A stretch of DNA of 58,651 nt from the NCBI GenBank assembly GCA_002633005.1, contig NMRA01000348.1, forward strand, positions 103,390 through 162,040, given 5' to 3'. The translations under genes and the position numbers were made by a program. The notes beneath the pieces are model-generated. The model searched no databases and was not told the DNA's origin. It saw nothing but the letters and a program-made list of their open reading frames with translations. Source of the stretch: Phoronis australis. Its lineage: Eukaryota > Phoronida > Phoronidae. The number at the start of each line of letters is the position of its first letter. The stretch's first letter is position 1. Below, piece by piece: positions 19,208-30,966 of this stretch.

Positions 19208-22200
19208 CTGGAATAGGACGGATGTTAGACATTAATTGGGTTCGTCATTGGAAGTTATAAAAAGGACAACAAAATATACCTCGTCCTTGTAACAGTCTAC
19301 AGAAAAATATTTTAGTCATTGTCAAAATTGATTATTACTATGGGGAGAGATCCTGAGCTCAAAGGGACGAAATCTTCAGAAAGCACTGGGCTTGGCTGAT
19401 GATTGCACTTGACTCTGGAGCACAACCACCTAGCTTTGTGTAATTCTTCCTCTATCAACTTCCGTTACGTGAGCACTTACTCTGTTTAAAAGGATTTCAC
19501 GATACAAAAAGACTTTCTGAAACTGATGCTGCTCCCCCTATGTTTCAAATGTGAGATTAGCCACAAGTTACGCAAACTGGCTGGGCAGATATTTGACAGT
19601 GCCAAACATTTGCAAGACGTCTTGAAACTGTTGTCTATCGATAACGAACAGTATTCCGCCCTAGTACTATAATCATTCCTTATAGGTTACTTTCCGAGAA
19701 TAGATCATACCTGTGCCGCCAATGCTGCTTGTTGTACTGCGTGCGACTGGAAAACCCGCCTCATTTGATCATTTGAAGTGGCTTGGTCACTCTTGAAAAT
19801 GCAAATTGTAAATGTACAAGTAGATTTCAAAAAATTTTCCTCCACATTAGTATGCCTTCAAGTTATGGCAAAAACAGAAATCAGATGAAAAATAACACTA
19901 AATCATTTGACAATTAGTCAGAAACTTTTTCTTGAAAATTTGGACGAGGAGGTTGCATATTTCTGGATATATTTTAGCAAGAACGACATAACTTCGCATG
20001 TCATACTTTTAATAATTATTCATTACCCGAGAGTTAAATCTGATTTCAGAGACAGGATCCAGTGCTCTGATAATTACACCAACCAATGCAGTGCACTTAC
20101 ACATAGTGTGAACACAACACAAGGACTTACCACAGATGCACCAGAACTGCCAGCAGAGGGCACCACTGGTGACCTGGAAACAGACGTGGCTGCTGCAGCT
20201 GCAGCCAAAGCAGCAGACAACTGAGATGCAGTTATGGTTGAAGGAGACTGCGGAGAGAAAAAATCAAATCCAATTGAAAAATATTCAAATTTCTGGTAAA
20301 ATCTCACAAATTTAGGACACAGTATGACGGAAAAGTGAAAAATTTTCATAAAACATAAATGGTGTCTAACTAAGCCTTAATTACTTTAAAGCTCTATATA
20401 TAATTAGATATCACCTGACAACGCTTTGGGAAATTGTAAGTATTCGTAGAAATGTTAAAAAGCCTTTGAAAATGAAACCAGCTTTTAAAACCCGTTGTTG
20501 CTGCATCATTTCTTAAAGTTAAACAGTCATTTTCTGATCGCCTTGTCGCTAGATGGCGATGATGTAGTTGGTGGACAGCGTTCCATAGACTTAAATGCAG
20601 GACATTTTCCAGTATTTTTACAAATTCTATATAACTATCGTGCCACCAGACTGCTGCCACTGCTGTGTGCTGGGATATCGGATGATTTCCACAAAACTGT
20701 CGAGCGTCATAAAATATCCGCGAATGTCAAACATCACATTTCGCCCTTGGCAACTCAGCCAGTCTTGCATACCAAAATTAGAAATTGGGTGAAATGAGAC
20801 ACTTTTGTGCTGTCACGCCTTTAAAAGAATGATACGTGCAGCGACTCACATTGCAGCACGCATGCCTAAATTCAAATCCGCACACAATAATAAAGTATAG
20901 TGTTAAACAGTATATGGATGTTTATGCTCTCCTGGTAACAAAAAATAAAAAGGTAGACTGTTATTAATCAGTAACACACGATCATTACATTGTTGGGAAT
21001 GCATTGCCTGCACACCAGTATCGGTAAAGGCATTTGACTCTCTTTTGTAACAGACTTCTGCAGATAGCTGTTTTTAAGACATTGCAGAGAAAAGTGGAAT
21101 CAGACGAGTTCCATCACAAAACCCGATATCTGTCAATCTTGAAACTTTTAGAATTTAACATTTACCACAGAAAAGTCGATCCGCTGAACAACACGAAACT
21201 TCAATTATGTTTTTAGTAAAACCTGATATATTCCAAAGTGAGGCATGTTCAAAACACGGCCGGCGTCTTTCCAAAATGTGGTATATGTCACCAATCATAT
21301 TGAAATTTTAAAACTACCAGACTACCTTGACCTCACCAGCCTAAACCTTGACCTGTTCAGGCAGCAATTTAACCTTATCAGGATTCTCTATGACCTCACC
21401 TGACCCTGCCGTGGTTGTCGTGCCCTGGATGGCATCGCCCCCAGTGTTTCCTCCTCCACATCCAACCCTGCCAGGCGACTGCTAGTGGCCTCTTTAGCCG
21501 CCATTTCCATGATCTGTTTCACAGCCTGAACAAGACCAGGATGTTGCTCAGCAGCTCTGCAGAAAGACGGCAGTATTTGACAAACACAAAAATTTACAAA
21601 ATAGCTTCCGTACCACAGCCGAACCTCATGACAATGAACCTCACGAAGCTTAACGAAGGTTTGAAAAAACTGAATCAATTTTTTAGAGAAAATAAAAACC
21701 ATATATTATTCCGTTTACTTGCTATTTTTTCATATTGAAGGCTGTTCAACAGCATGTCTGGCCGCGTGCAGCAAATCACATGTTTGTACGTCACACACTG
21801 TGCACTGCACAAATATGAAATCAAGGAGTGGGAACATGATCAATTTTTAGGTACTCATTCACTGCTTCACAGTAAAGTTGAAGCTTCCAACTGGTTCATC
21901 GAAATTGGTACGTTACGACCTTGCCAGCGTTGTAACTGTGTTTGGTTAGAACAAAGCGTAGAAAAAAGTTACGTTGCATTCGAGAAAAATGTCACTTCTG
22001 GAATGGAACGTTATATAATCCACAGACTTGAGCAACAAACTCGACTAAAACTCAAGATTTTTAGTAAAAACAAAAAATTTTGAGTTCAGACTTCAGGGCC
22101 CTCTATTCCTCAATATTGGGATTTAATTTAGCAGAAATATTTAACTTGAGATAAAACGATGACAGTGGCGACTGATACTTTGAAACAAAATCAGCTATCA

Positions 22201-25200
22201 GCAACTTCTTGGGAATGAGATTAATGGACAATAGTCACTTACAGAGGTTCCGCCTTTTGAGAACCAGTCTGATGCCTGTTATTCAGTGGAGAAAACTGGT
22301 TCATAAAATGCGGTATCACTGCAAGTGACTACTACAGATTAACGCATCAACCTGCCACAGGGTAGGGAAAAATTTCAGAAGCTCAACCCAGAACTACTAT
22401 GGCTGGACATCCAGACCCAAAGTCCATATCCTCTGAGTGCAGGGTAAATCAAATCCAGTGCCAAGAGCCAACACAACATGAGCAAAAGACCAGATACTGC
22501 ATCCAAACTGACTGGCAGAGTATTTATGGGAGCAGACACTGAACTGATTTCCTAACCTGAACCAGCAACAAGCCACTCACTTTCTGATATTTTCAGGGGA
22601 GTCAGAAATCACCGACAGGACAGAAGGTTCTGTTAAGATAGCTGAAAATAAAGAATCAGTTTAAAAATTCATCGCAAATGCAATAAACACACTTTTGGCG
22701 ATTCAAGCTCTTGTGTAGGACTGTCTGACAAACAAAAGATTGAAGCAAGGCGGCTTGATTTAGCACAGGTCATTGCAAACATTTTGATCAGATGTATGTT
22801 CGACCACTAGAAACATTAACAGATGCCAGATATTTCCACTGTTTTAAGGCAAAATATAATTTTTCTAATATTAATAGTTATTTTTAAAACCATTACAGAC
22901 TTAAAATTCAAATTTTAATGGCTGAAAGTATAAAAATGTCAGTGTCCAAAATTAAAGAAGTTGAAAATAAATATAAGTGAAGTGCCAGGATCAAGAAATC
23001 GAAAACTGAACCAGGGACCGTGATAAAGTTGGCCGAAAACTTACACAGGGCAACAGGATCATTTTGAAGTTCTTCCATGTTAGTCAACTTTTTGGTGACA
23101 TCACTAGAGGTTAACAGCGTCTCAAGCTGAAATGCAATAAGATTATAAAAGGAAAAACAAAAAAACATATTGATCGTAACCTGCAGTAGATGAAGTCAGT
23201 AAATAAATATACTCACCTATTCATATTCATGGAAAACTTTTATAATACCATAGAAGTAAATGATTTTTATTGGACTGGTGTAATGAAGCGTCTTGCAAAG
23301 ATGGAACAGCGGATGAGGGAGCATAGCTGGTTACCATGGAGGGCCATATGAAAATGCCGAGAGTTCACAGTAAGCAGACTATGGCAGCATTACCTGGTCA
23401 TTCTGTGACATGTAGACTGGACATGTGATTTATTATTATCAGGTAGACTACTGTAGCCTAACCAAGCCACAGTGTGGCTTAACAATTCACATGTAGACTA
23501 CGGTAACATAACCTAACTGCAGTGTGACTTAAAATAATTTAGACCACAGTTCCACAACCAAGCCACAGTGCCAATTATAATAATTTAGACCGTGGTAGCA
23601 TATCCAAGCCACAGAGTAACTTACAATAATTTACACTACGGTAGCATAACCTATGTACAGTGTGACTTAAAATAATTTAGACTGCGGTTTGGAAGCCTGA
23701 CCAGGCTGTAGTGTAACTTATAAAAATTTAAGCTACGGCAGCATAACCTAGCCACAGTGCAAACAATTTAAGCTACGGTAGCATAACCCAGCCACAATGT
23801 GACTAACACTATGGTAACACAATACTTACTGCTTGTTTCACCTCCACTCTCTTCATGTATTTCTGTAGTGTGGTAATCAACTCGTTAACAGTAGCACTAC
23901 CAACAGCTGCTGAAACAATGAACATTGTAATTGTGGTACCATTCCATGCTAAGCGTATTGAAACTCAAGGAGATGGCGATTGTGAGGACTTAAACCAGCT
24001 AAAAAGAAACCTTATTCTTGTTAGGTTTTGTACGAGTATTTGTCCCAGTTGGTAAGATTTAAAGACTATGGCAGCCTCAAAGGCATTCCTTTGCGCACAT
24101 CGGGTGTTCTATACGAGATGTGACTTTGATGATATCCAGGATGAGGGGAAATTTAAAGCTTTCCGCATTTAAGGCAAGTGATGTACCTCCCTCAGGTGAT
24201 TGGACGGCTATCTGAATGAAGTGTGGAATTATGGTCCTGAGCGATGGTATGAAAACACCCACAATTCCATTTCCAGACAGCAACTTAAGCGGAGAAATTT
24301 GGCAGCAAGAATCACTTGCCTTAGCGAATGTGAATTTGTTCAAAGTCCAAGATGGCTGATGACTTACCCACATGTGCCTTATTCTCTGTACTCATAGGGG
24401 TCTGTCGTCTAAATACGTGTACCGTGGCTCCGTTTTTAATACCGTAGTGACCGAGGGTAGATGAGTCACGTAGCAGTCTACCGCAATAGATGAGCTCTGT
24501 TGGATAGAACATTATACACAGTTGATGTTTGTCATAGTACACATGTAGTGGGTAAGCTGCAGTATAGCACCATCTATTGTTTGTATAAGACAACTGTGAT
24601 TGTATGAATCTTTGACCCACTTCACTCTCTACTGGTCCAAAACCATATATGGCTAAGTTGGTTGCAATTCATGTTGTTATTAGATATAGATAGTTCTATG
24701 CACAATAAGGTTTTGTGGAACTTGAGCGTTCTTCTATAAATAGATAGTACATACATATTAAAATGAACTATTTTCTGAATGTCACGATTCAAGAAACAGT
24801 GTATCACACGGACTTTATGAGACACAATCAAGTGTTCTCTGTCAATGGGGAACTTTATAACATGACTCCCAAGTCCGTCTAACCATCACTCTGAGGATGA
24901 ACACAGACAGTCAAAAACATCCATAATTTATTGTAACTACTCAATCATGTCTCATGAACTTCACCTGATATTTGACTTATCAAGCTGAAGTCCATGAGAG
25001 ACGGACACAACATCGCTAACTCAAGTAAGCAAATCCAGTATTTTACTTAAGTATTTCCTTCACTCTGTTACCTGGATAGGATGTCTTAAATTTTTCAATC
25101 GTCCGGTGAAATTATTAAGTGACCAGCAAGACAAAGAACACAGCATCAACAAATAAATAATATATCTCTGCCTATTGCATGTACAGATGTGTCAATGGCT

Positions 25201-26962
25201 TGACTCAAACATATCTCAGCCGCACATTCAGTAGCAGTCAACCTACATAAGCGTTCGTCCGTTGAAGGTAATGCTTCATTTAAAAAATTTAAAAACCGAG
25301 ACCGGTGAGAGATATTTTATTTATGCTGCTGCTGTAATATGAAACTCTATTGGCCCAGAAATTAAACAGTCCGATTCCATTAAAGTTATGAAATTTAATA
25401 TTAAGAAGTGGTAGTAATTTTTTTTTTCGCATTGTTACACCTGTACCAGTGTTAATTATATGTCATTTTTCAATGCTGTAAATACTCTCAATATTTAATA
25501 CCATCTTTTATTTAATTTCAAACATTTGTTGCGAGCAGTCCCTCATTCAGTTCCAAAAATCGGTAACTTGCCATTTATCACACTGTGCGCGGCAGGTGGT
25601 ATGACGTCACATCCCCTGGCGTGCGCAGCGTAAAAATGGCGAGTTACTGATTTTGAGAACTGAGCGAGTGATTGCTCGAAGAAACAATTTGATAACGGGA
25701 CTATTTCTTCGAGCTGGAAGTAATTAAATATATCGACGACCTCCTAAGGTCTCCTTCTATGCGCAAAAGGTATTTATAACAATGTGACTTTTGATGTTTT
25801 AGTCAGTGCGAGGCATAATTCACCAAAAAGCTTCTGGCGTATGAAGCGTCTATAGGAGCTCTATCGTCTAGCAGATGACTTGGTTCATTGTTGTTGTAGA
25901 TGTGCTTCCAGTGAATCATATGAGCCTCTGTTAGCTACTCGCTAACGGGCAATTGCCTATTAACTGTATGGTTAGCACGCTTGCCGGTTTTATGGGGGTC
26001 GCTGGTTTGATTCCCGGGTCAGGTAATCTCGGCTATAACTACAAATGGCGTAGCTGGCAAACGAATGATCTACCCATGAAGCACTGCCAACTAGTACCCG
26101 CGGACCTCGGGACGGCGCACATATTAAGGTTCCAGGAGTCGAGGACCTGTATGAAAGACTACCTTGTGTTCACCTGTGTTGCGTTGGTAAAAGTACCAAG
26201 GGACGTTGATGACCTGTATGCAAGACATCCTGGTGTTCACCATCTTGGTGGCATACCTGTTCCATAGGGAAGGGTGTATGTTGTAGATGTGCTTCCGGTG
26301 AGTCATATGAGCCTCTGTTAGCTACTCACCAACAGGAAACTGCCCATTAGCTGAATGGTTAGCATGCTCGTCGGTTTTATGGGAGTCGATTCCTGGGTCA
26401 GGTAATGCCGGCTATTAAGTATTTAACTACATTCAATTTGTTAGTTAGAGGAAGGTAATGTTGTAATCGTCAACATCATTCGTCCTTTATCTTTCTGTGG
26501 TGTCTTGTGATTTGTCAGTTTTATGGTTCCCCAGATGCTTCTTTTATTTATACTGCTGGCGGGAACCCTGTTGGCAGTCGATTACCGGGTCGGGAAATCT
26601 CGGCTATTACTACAGTACTAACACACTGAACAAGAAATCCCCCCATTCCTATGGTTAATAGCAATTTCATCAATTGATGAAAAGCCCAACGGTGGACCTT
26701 CAGCTGAGTACGCCTATTAGCAGCTATTGCTGTGTTAATTCAACAGTTAACTGTTAACTGTTAAAGGAAACTGGCTTCCAAATTTGGAAAGCCTTTCAAA
26801 GGTGACAACGATAATTGATTTACCCAAATCATCTTTAGAAATACTTGTGAGTTGACACACTTTATCTCTGAAACTAGAGACCAGGCCTTTAACGTCAACA
26901 TCGTTCAGTGTAAATCTTTTTGTCTTCTCGTCGGTTCGACAGCAAACAGACACCGCGGCCAT
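19073..26962 (-). CDS. UBL7: Ubiquitin-like protein 7 (UBL7), complete, 9 coding exons
   Basis: UBL7 joins an N-terminal ubiquitin-like domain to a C-terminal UBA domain that binds ubiquitin; it is taken to be an adaptor in ubiquitin/proteasome pathways. Exons in transcript order: 26824-26962, 24368-24496, 23830-23909, 23045-23126, 22581-22641, 21400-21556, 20131-20247, 19711-19791, 19073-19207. All nine have GT-AG borders and compatible phases; the sum is 981 nt (326 aa). UBL is about residues 3-75, with LELIYCGRLLRD and GIKNGATVHVF across exons 1-2. The middle has NDPVALSIL and AEQHPGLVQAVKQIMEM, as in human UBL7. Exon 7 has the ITASQLSAALAAA block, and the last exon encodes the UBA (LLGMGIQNETVARNALQQTG, then NIDAALDLIF). 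Human UBL7 has 380 aa; the acidic/serine-rich linker is shorter or absent here. The start has A at -3 and G at +4. Confidence 0.94.
22232..22331. mobile_element. MITE family B, copy 3 (100 bp, best preserved)
   Basis: The terminal inverted repeats are TAGTCACTTACAG at the left and CTGCAAGTGACTA at the right. The inner arms TTTTGAGAACCAGT and AACTGGTTCATAAAA surround GTTATTCAGTGGAG. It lies in UBL7 intron 5. Both ends carry TA, consistent with TA target-site duplication. Confidence 0.85.
23443..23823 (+). repeat. Minisatellite, about 46-bp unit, 8-9 units, in UBL7 intron 3
   Basis: The unit reads approximately TAGACTACGGTAGCATAACC, AGCCACAGTGTGACTTA, then AATAATT. Units begin near 23443, 23492, 23538, 23584, 23630, 23676, 23727, 23767 and 23803. 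On the UBL7 strand the array starts immediately after the exon-3 splice donor at 23829. Confidence 0.88.
25485..25735. mobile_element. About 250-bp foldback (long inverted repeat) element in UBL7 intron 1
   Basis: The left arm (CGAGCAGTC, TCAGTTC, AAAATCGGTAACTTGCCATTT, GTGCGC) is matched in reverse complement by the right arm (AAAATGGCGAGTTACTGATTTT, GAACTGAGCGAG, GATTGCTCG). Matching continues outward through TTTCAAACATTTGTTG/CAATTTGATA to an AATATTTAAT block. The centre is near 25606 and contains the perfect palindrome TGACGTCA (25602-25609). No gene is inside, so a non-autonomous DNA transposon is likely. Confidence 0.8.
25894..26280 (+). mobile_element. tRNA-derived SINE-like copy 1 (387-bp unit)
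   Basis: It starts TTGTAGATGTGCTTCC and contains a tRNA-like segment (about 25953-26025) with an A-box-like TAACTGTATGGTTAGCACGC and a B-box-like GGTTTGATTCC followed by CGGGTCAGGTAAT. The tail holds an internal duplication: GACCTGTATGAAAGACTACC at 26144 and GACCTGTATGCAAGACATCC at 26211, 67 bp apart. The next copy begins immediately. Confidence 0.7.
26281..26425 (+). mobile_element. tRNA-derived SINE-like copy 2 (truncated)
   Basis: It repeats the same 5' segment (TTGTAGATGTGCTTCCGG, then GAGCCTCTGTTAGCTACTC) and a tRNA-like part with a near-consensus A box, TTAGCTGAATGGTTAGCATGC. A shortened B-box region (GAGTCGATTCCTGGGTCAGG) and GGCTATTAA follow. It is tandem with copy 1 and lacks the 3' tail. 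Confidence 0.7.
26550..26614 (+). mobile_element. SINE-like fragment 3
   Basis: GCAGTCGATTACCGGGTCGG followed by GAAATCTCGGCTATTACTAC matches the B-box and downstream part of the two preceding copies. Confidence 0.55.
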
Positions 26963-27420
26963 TTTAACGGAAGCCCCCTGTTGGCCAAATACATGCGCAG
27001 TGCTGCTGTGCGTGAACTTAAAATGCTACTTTATCTCCCAAGATAGGCTATATGCGTGAACTTCGATGACTTTTCATTTGGGCAATTAGGTGAAAATTTG
27101 TTGTTCAGTGTAAAGAATATTTGTACTTATTGGCCTCATGATCACCCATTTTCGCCTTCACTGTAACTTGTGCCAAATAATCGGAGGTTTATGAGTGCCG
27201 GGTTAATCTTGGGGAAAAATCGCCAATAGCTGAAAAAATATTGGTTAAAATTTACTTTATTTTGTCAAATACGCGTTGAATCTGTCGAGTTAAATACGGC
27301 AATGTAATAAAGTTTTCCGTATTCACCTCCCGCACTACTTCAACAGTGACCTCTGACATGGAAAGTTCAAAAGGTAGGCTCGGCAATGTCGACTCGACGT
27401 CGTTAGCCGGTTCGACTCAC
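26963..27420 (-). promoter_or_regulatory. UBL7: Presumed UBL7 promoter / 5' UTR region
   Basis: It is the sequence just upstream of the UBL7 start. No TATA box is obvious. The start itself sits in AAAATGGCCGCG, close to the YY1 consensus that often overlaps the initiator codon of housekeeping genes. The assignment rests on position and that motif only. Confidence 0.4.
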
Positions 27421-28427
27421 CAAACTTTCAGAAATAGTTTAAAGTAATACAATTATTGCAGAGTAAGTAACGCTCAACATATAATCAGGTCTCAATGGTA
27501 ACATATGAAACAGTACTGTTAATTATCATGACAGTTCTGTCTCAGTTTTCATTTGCTAAATACTTTTATCGTCTGCCGTGCAACTCAGGCGCGGATTCGT
27601 TCAGGAGATGTTAATACAAGTTCAGTGAAAAGTTACCCTTGTTTCCATCCTTGTTATCTCTTTTCAAATAATAAATCGTCACATTTAAAACTGCTTCTTT
27701 TATATATACTACTGAGAGAAAAGTTGCAGCCTAACGCGCAAGTACATACAGTATATATACAGGCATATATAGGATGTAATCCGCCACGTGAACAGTCTGA
27801 GTAAGTGTTTAAAAAATCTGCAGTAAAACGAAAGAAACTTAGGAGTTCGAAGCGTATGGGATAAATACAATTCGGTCTCGGTCGATACGAGGAATAATGT
27901 CGAGCGGGATATTACTTCATGTACGCCAATCGAGGCACATTTTGTGTATTTATTGTTGATGAATGAGTGCTAGTCGTGCGTAATATTTTCCCAGGATAAT
28001 TCTAAAACGGTAAATTACTGACGTAACTCAACATCACTTAATTACTGTTGTTGTTTACTACCACTTTCTTGGAGTAGAGGATTAATAATACTTTAAAAAC
28101 TGTTTGTTTGTGAGCATATAGTGCATCCGTTATTTGTTCGTCTTATTTGATCGGTTAATTCGTGTTTCTCTAGTCTCATATATGTCACTTTCACTTGTAT
28201 TCAGGCACGAGTTGATTAATAGTTGTTTCTCCACATTGAGAGTTGTTCTCCTCATGTAACGTTTGCAGTCTTTAATATACTAGTCAAGACTCATCTCTAG
28301 TGTTCTGTTCCTACGAACCACCTCGTGCATAGCCGAACCGCATTTTCCCTGTACCCCACGTGGCTGCCGCAAGCAACTGATGAAACAGAAACAGCGTGAA
28401 GGGTGAGGGAATATTGAAGTAACTAGG

Positions 28428-28645
28428 ACCGGTAGCGGATGAGGGGCGGGGGGCTCGATCAGACCCAAGATCGCGGCAGTATCATATTCCTTTTTTTCTG
28501 TCCGCCGATAGATTTTCTGAAGGTCCACATTCCCGGCCCCCTCAACTTTCGGGCCACCTGTGCACATACAATCGCGCTTTGCCCAATTCCCCGAGGCAAC
28601 ATGTTGGGCCCCCCTTAATTATGGTATCCTAGATCCGCAACTGGG
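28428..28645. mobile_element. Short inverted-end element (GNNGCGGAT ends)
   Basis: The left end ACCGGTAGCGGATGAGG and the right end, read on the minus strand, CCAGTTGCGGATCTAGG face each other about 218 bp apart, both followed by G-rich runs. The same kind of end (GTCAGTGGCGGATCTACG) occurs at 58075. This is typical of non-autonomous DNA elements; no transposase is visible. Confidence 0.5.
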
Positions 28646-30897
28646 TTTACCTTCAGTTCGATTGGCCAGGAACGTTCGCCAGCTCAGTACGTACTTAAGT
28701 TTTTTATTTTAGTAACCTCAAAGTTTGTTAAGTTTGCTTTTGAGAACTGTGATGCTTTTACTGATCGGAACCATTAACGTGACTTTGGTCGCCAATTTAA
28801 GATTCCCAACGTCACGAATGCACCCCATTACGTGACGATTCTCGGCCAGTGGAGTAAAAGTGACCATGTCATCGATTGATTACATAGGCTGTTGTCATCG
28901 CTTGTTTATCGGTGAAATACACAAACCCACCGCGGTAAGGCCTGTGAATTCATAAGAGACAGTAATGCATTCATGCCCCCCCTCAGGGACTGCCAATTCA
29001 GAGACACGTTAATTATTATGGCCGACTTGAATGGGCTCTTAAAACCGTTAGTGCTATAGGGCTTATTAATATTACATGTTTTAATCGTGTGCAGTTTGTT
29101 ACGTAAGTCCGCAATTCCCTCTGAGGGCGTTGATCAAACTTGGGCGGACTACATGTACAATTTATGCACGTAACCAACATGGGAAGGTTGCCACTTTCGT
29201 CATCTCCAATCGGCACCCGGCTGTGTTAGCTCCACTTGCACCTCCGGTAGCACCAGTTAATTCCCTTCGACCCCACCCCTCTTGCTAATCGCTTCAGTAG
29301 GCACGTGCATGTATCGTAGGAATGTAAGGGAGGCGTGACTGAAGCGATTTTAGCTTTCAAAATCTTTCCCGTGTTCGCCACCGCTTCAGCACCAGTGGTC
29401 GTCCTCAACTGCCACACCCACCAGAGTAGACCAGCGTGGCTTTGGGAGACAAGGCTTCAAATGTTGGACGTACTGACAATTGAGCATTGCTCAAAAATGT
29501 CTTCTACTCTGAGCGCAGTCTTAATAAAGAATGTATAAATACAAGAGTGACGGTGAACCTAGAGCCCCAAAGCAATTTTGGAAGTGTACTTACTAATAGA
29601 AAAAAAAACTGCCAATCCCCCTTGCCATAGGCGTTCTAAACAAACTCTGGTCAATTAGGGGAGAAATCGCGTAATTCTTTGACCTGAGCACGTAATGTGG
29701 TTAGGGTATAGTTCTGACCTTTAGTGTGCATCTTTTATGAATTTCAATTATTTTGTTACGGTTTCGAAAAGATGCACGGTCAGGAGTACAAAGGTAACGT
29801 AAAAACCTACCACCAGTTGCGAAATCCGGAGCAATGGGGAATGGACATAAACCAGCGTGTCCGAAACTTCGATTACAGTTTTTCAATACATGGGAGTGAA
29901 AATAAACCCCATTGTAAAGATTCACGTTGCTAGTGTCCAGTACACCCTTCTTAGGGCCAGCAATGCACACTTCCACATGTTTCGTTGTGTTTTTTTTTCT
30001 CGAGTGTTCCCGCTCCTCAAGTCTGTTAATTGTCGGTAGGCACTTACCATCCCGCCATTCCCCCTCCGCCCTGCGCCCCGCTTCTTGCGCCTCTGTCAAC
30101 GATTTCGTTCGTAGCAAGTGGGGGTGCCAACTACTCAGGGAGGTCAATCTCGACGGAATTGCTAAACGTGTGTTAAAAAGTTGGCCGCGAAGTTTTGCAA
30201 TACTTGATACTGTAATTTATACTATATTTTAAAGTGCCCTCGTGCAATTTTTTTTCAGAAAACAATTATACATGTATGTTGAAATGATATCGACATCATT
30301 CGATTGCTTAATGTACACACGTTTAGTAATGCCTACTGTCGATGACATGCTATCCTGCCAATTAACAAGATTAAATTTGCTAGAAGCTGGGAGTTCCTGC
30401 AGCAGCGGTAATACATACCTTTCAATACTCATTGTGCCTAACGTTAATTTGTTACCACTTAGCCCGCTGCGTCCATTCACGTACGCCGCGGTTAATTTGA
30501 TCCACATACACCATGTCTCCTTTCAATGGATGTTTTGTTAAATGGAACAAGGAATATTTTTGCCAACTACCTTCGTACGCGCAGTAATTGAAACGAGAAG
30601 TCACGGATATCTGAAAACTTTCAGAACATGAAGTCTTACATACATGTACAGATACAGTGTACGTCGCGACAGGTCCTACTGTTTTTTTAATGGTTGAGAA
30701 TCCATCGGCACGGCATCACTTTCAACCCAGTGACCTCTGCTTTGAAGAGTCACGACTCCCAAAAAGTGAACAACTTGATGTATGGTTTGCTCTTGACGGA
30801 GAGAAGAAAATAAAATTCAGAATGCAGTTTCCTCTGAAACTATCGAATTCCTTTTTTGGATAACAGTCGTTTGCATTCGTCGCGCAGTTAAGGATTA

Positions 30898-30966
30898 GTT
30901 TTCTCCACTGAATAACAGGCATCAACTAAACTGGTTATCAAAATCAGGGACACTTGTAAATGACTA
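30898..30966. mobile_element. MITE family B, copy 4 (left arm missing)
   Basis: TTTTCTCCACTGAATAACAG, CTGGTTATCAAAATCAGGGA and GTAAATGACTA match the centre and right arm of the other copies. Confidence 0.75.

Noticed and set aside
21754-22083. 109-codon plus-strand frame inside UBL7 intron 5
   Set aside because: Antisense to the gene, no motif, and no adjoining splice signals supporting a nested gene.
25953-26025. Possible tRNA gene
   Set aside because: A and B boxes are present, but the stems do not pair as a full cloverleaf and the unit is repeated with a tail, so it is better called a SINE.
29701-30147. 148-codon minus-strand frame, the longest in the intergenic region
   Set aside because: No recognisable motif, no splice context, no homologous-looking pattern; length is within chance for this window.
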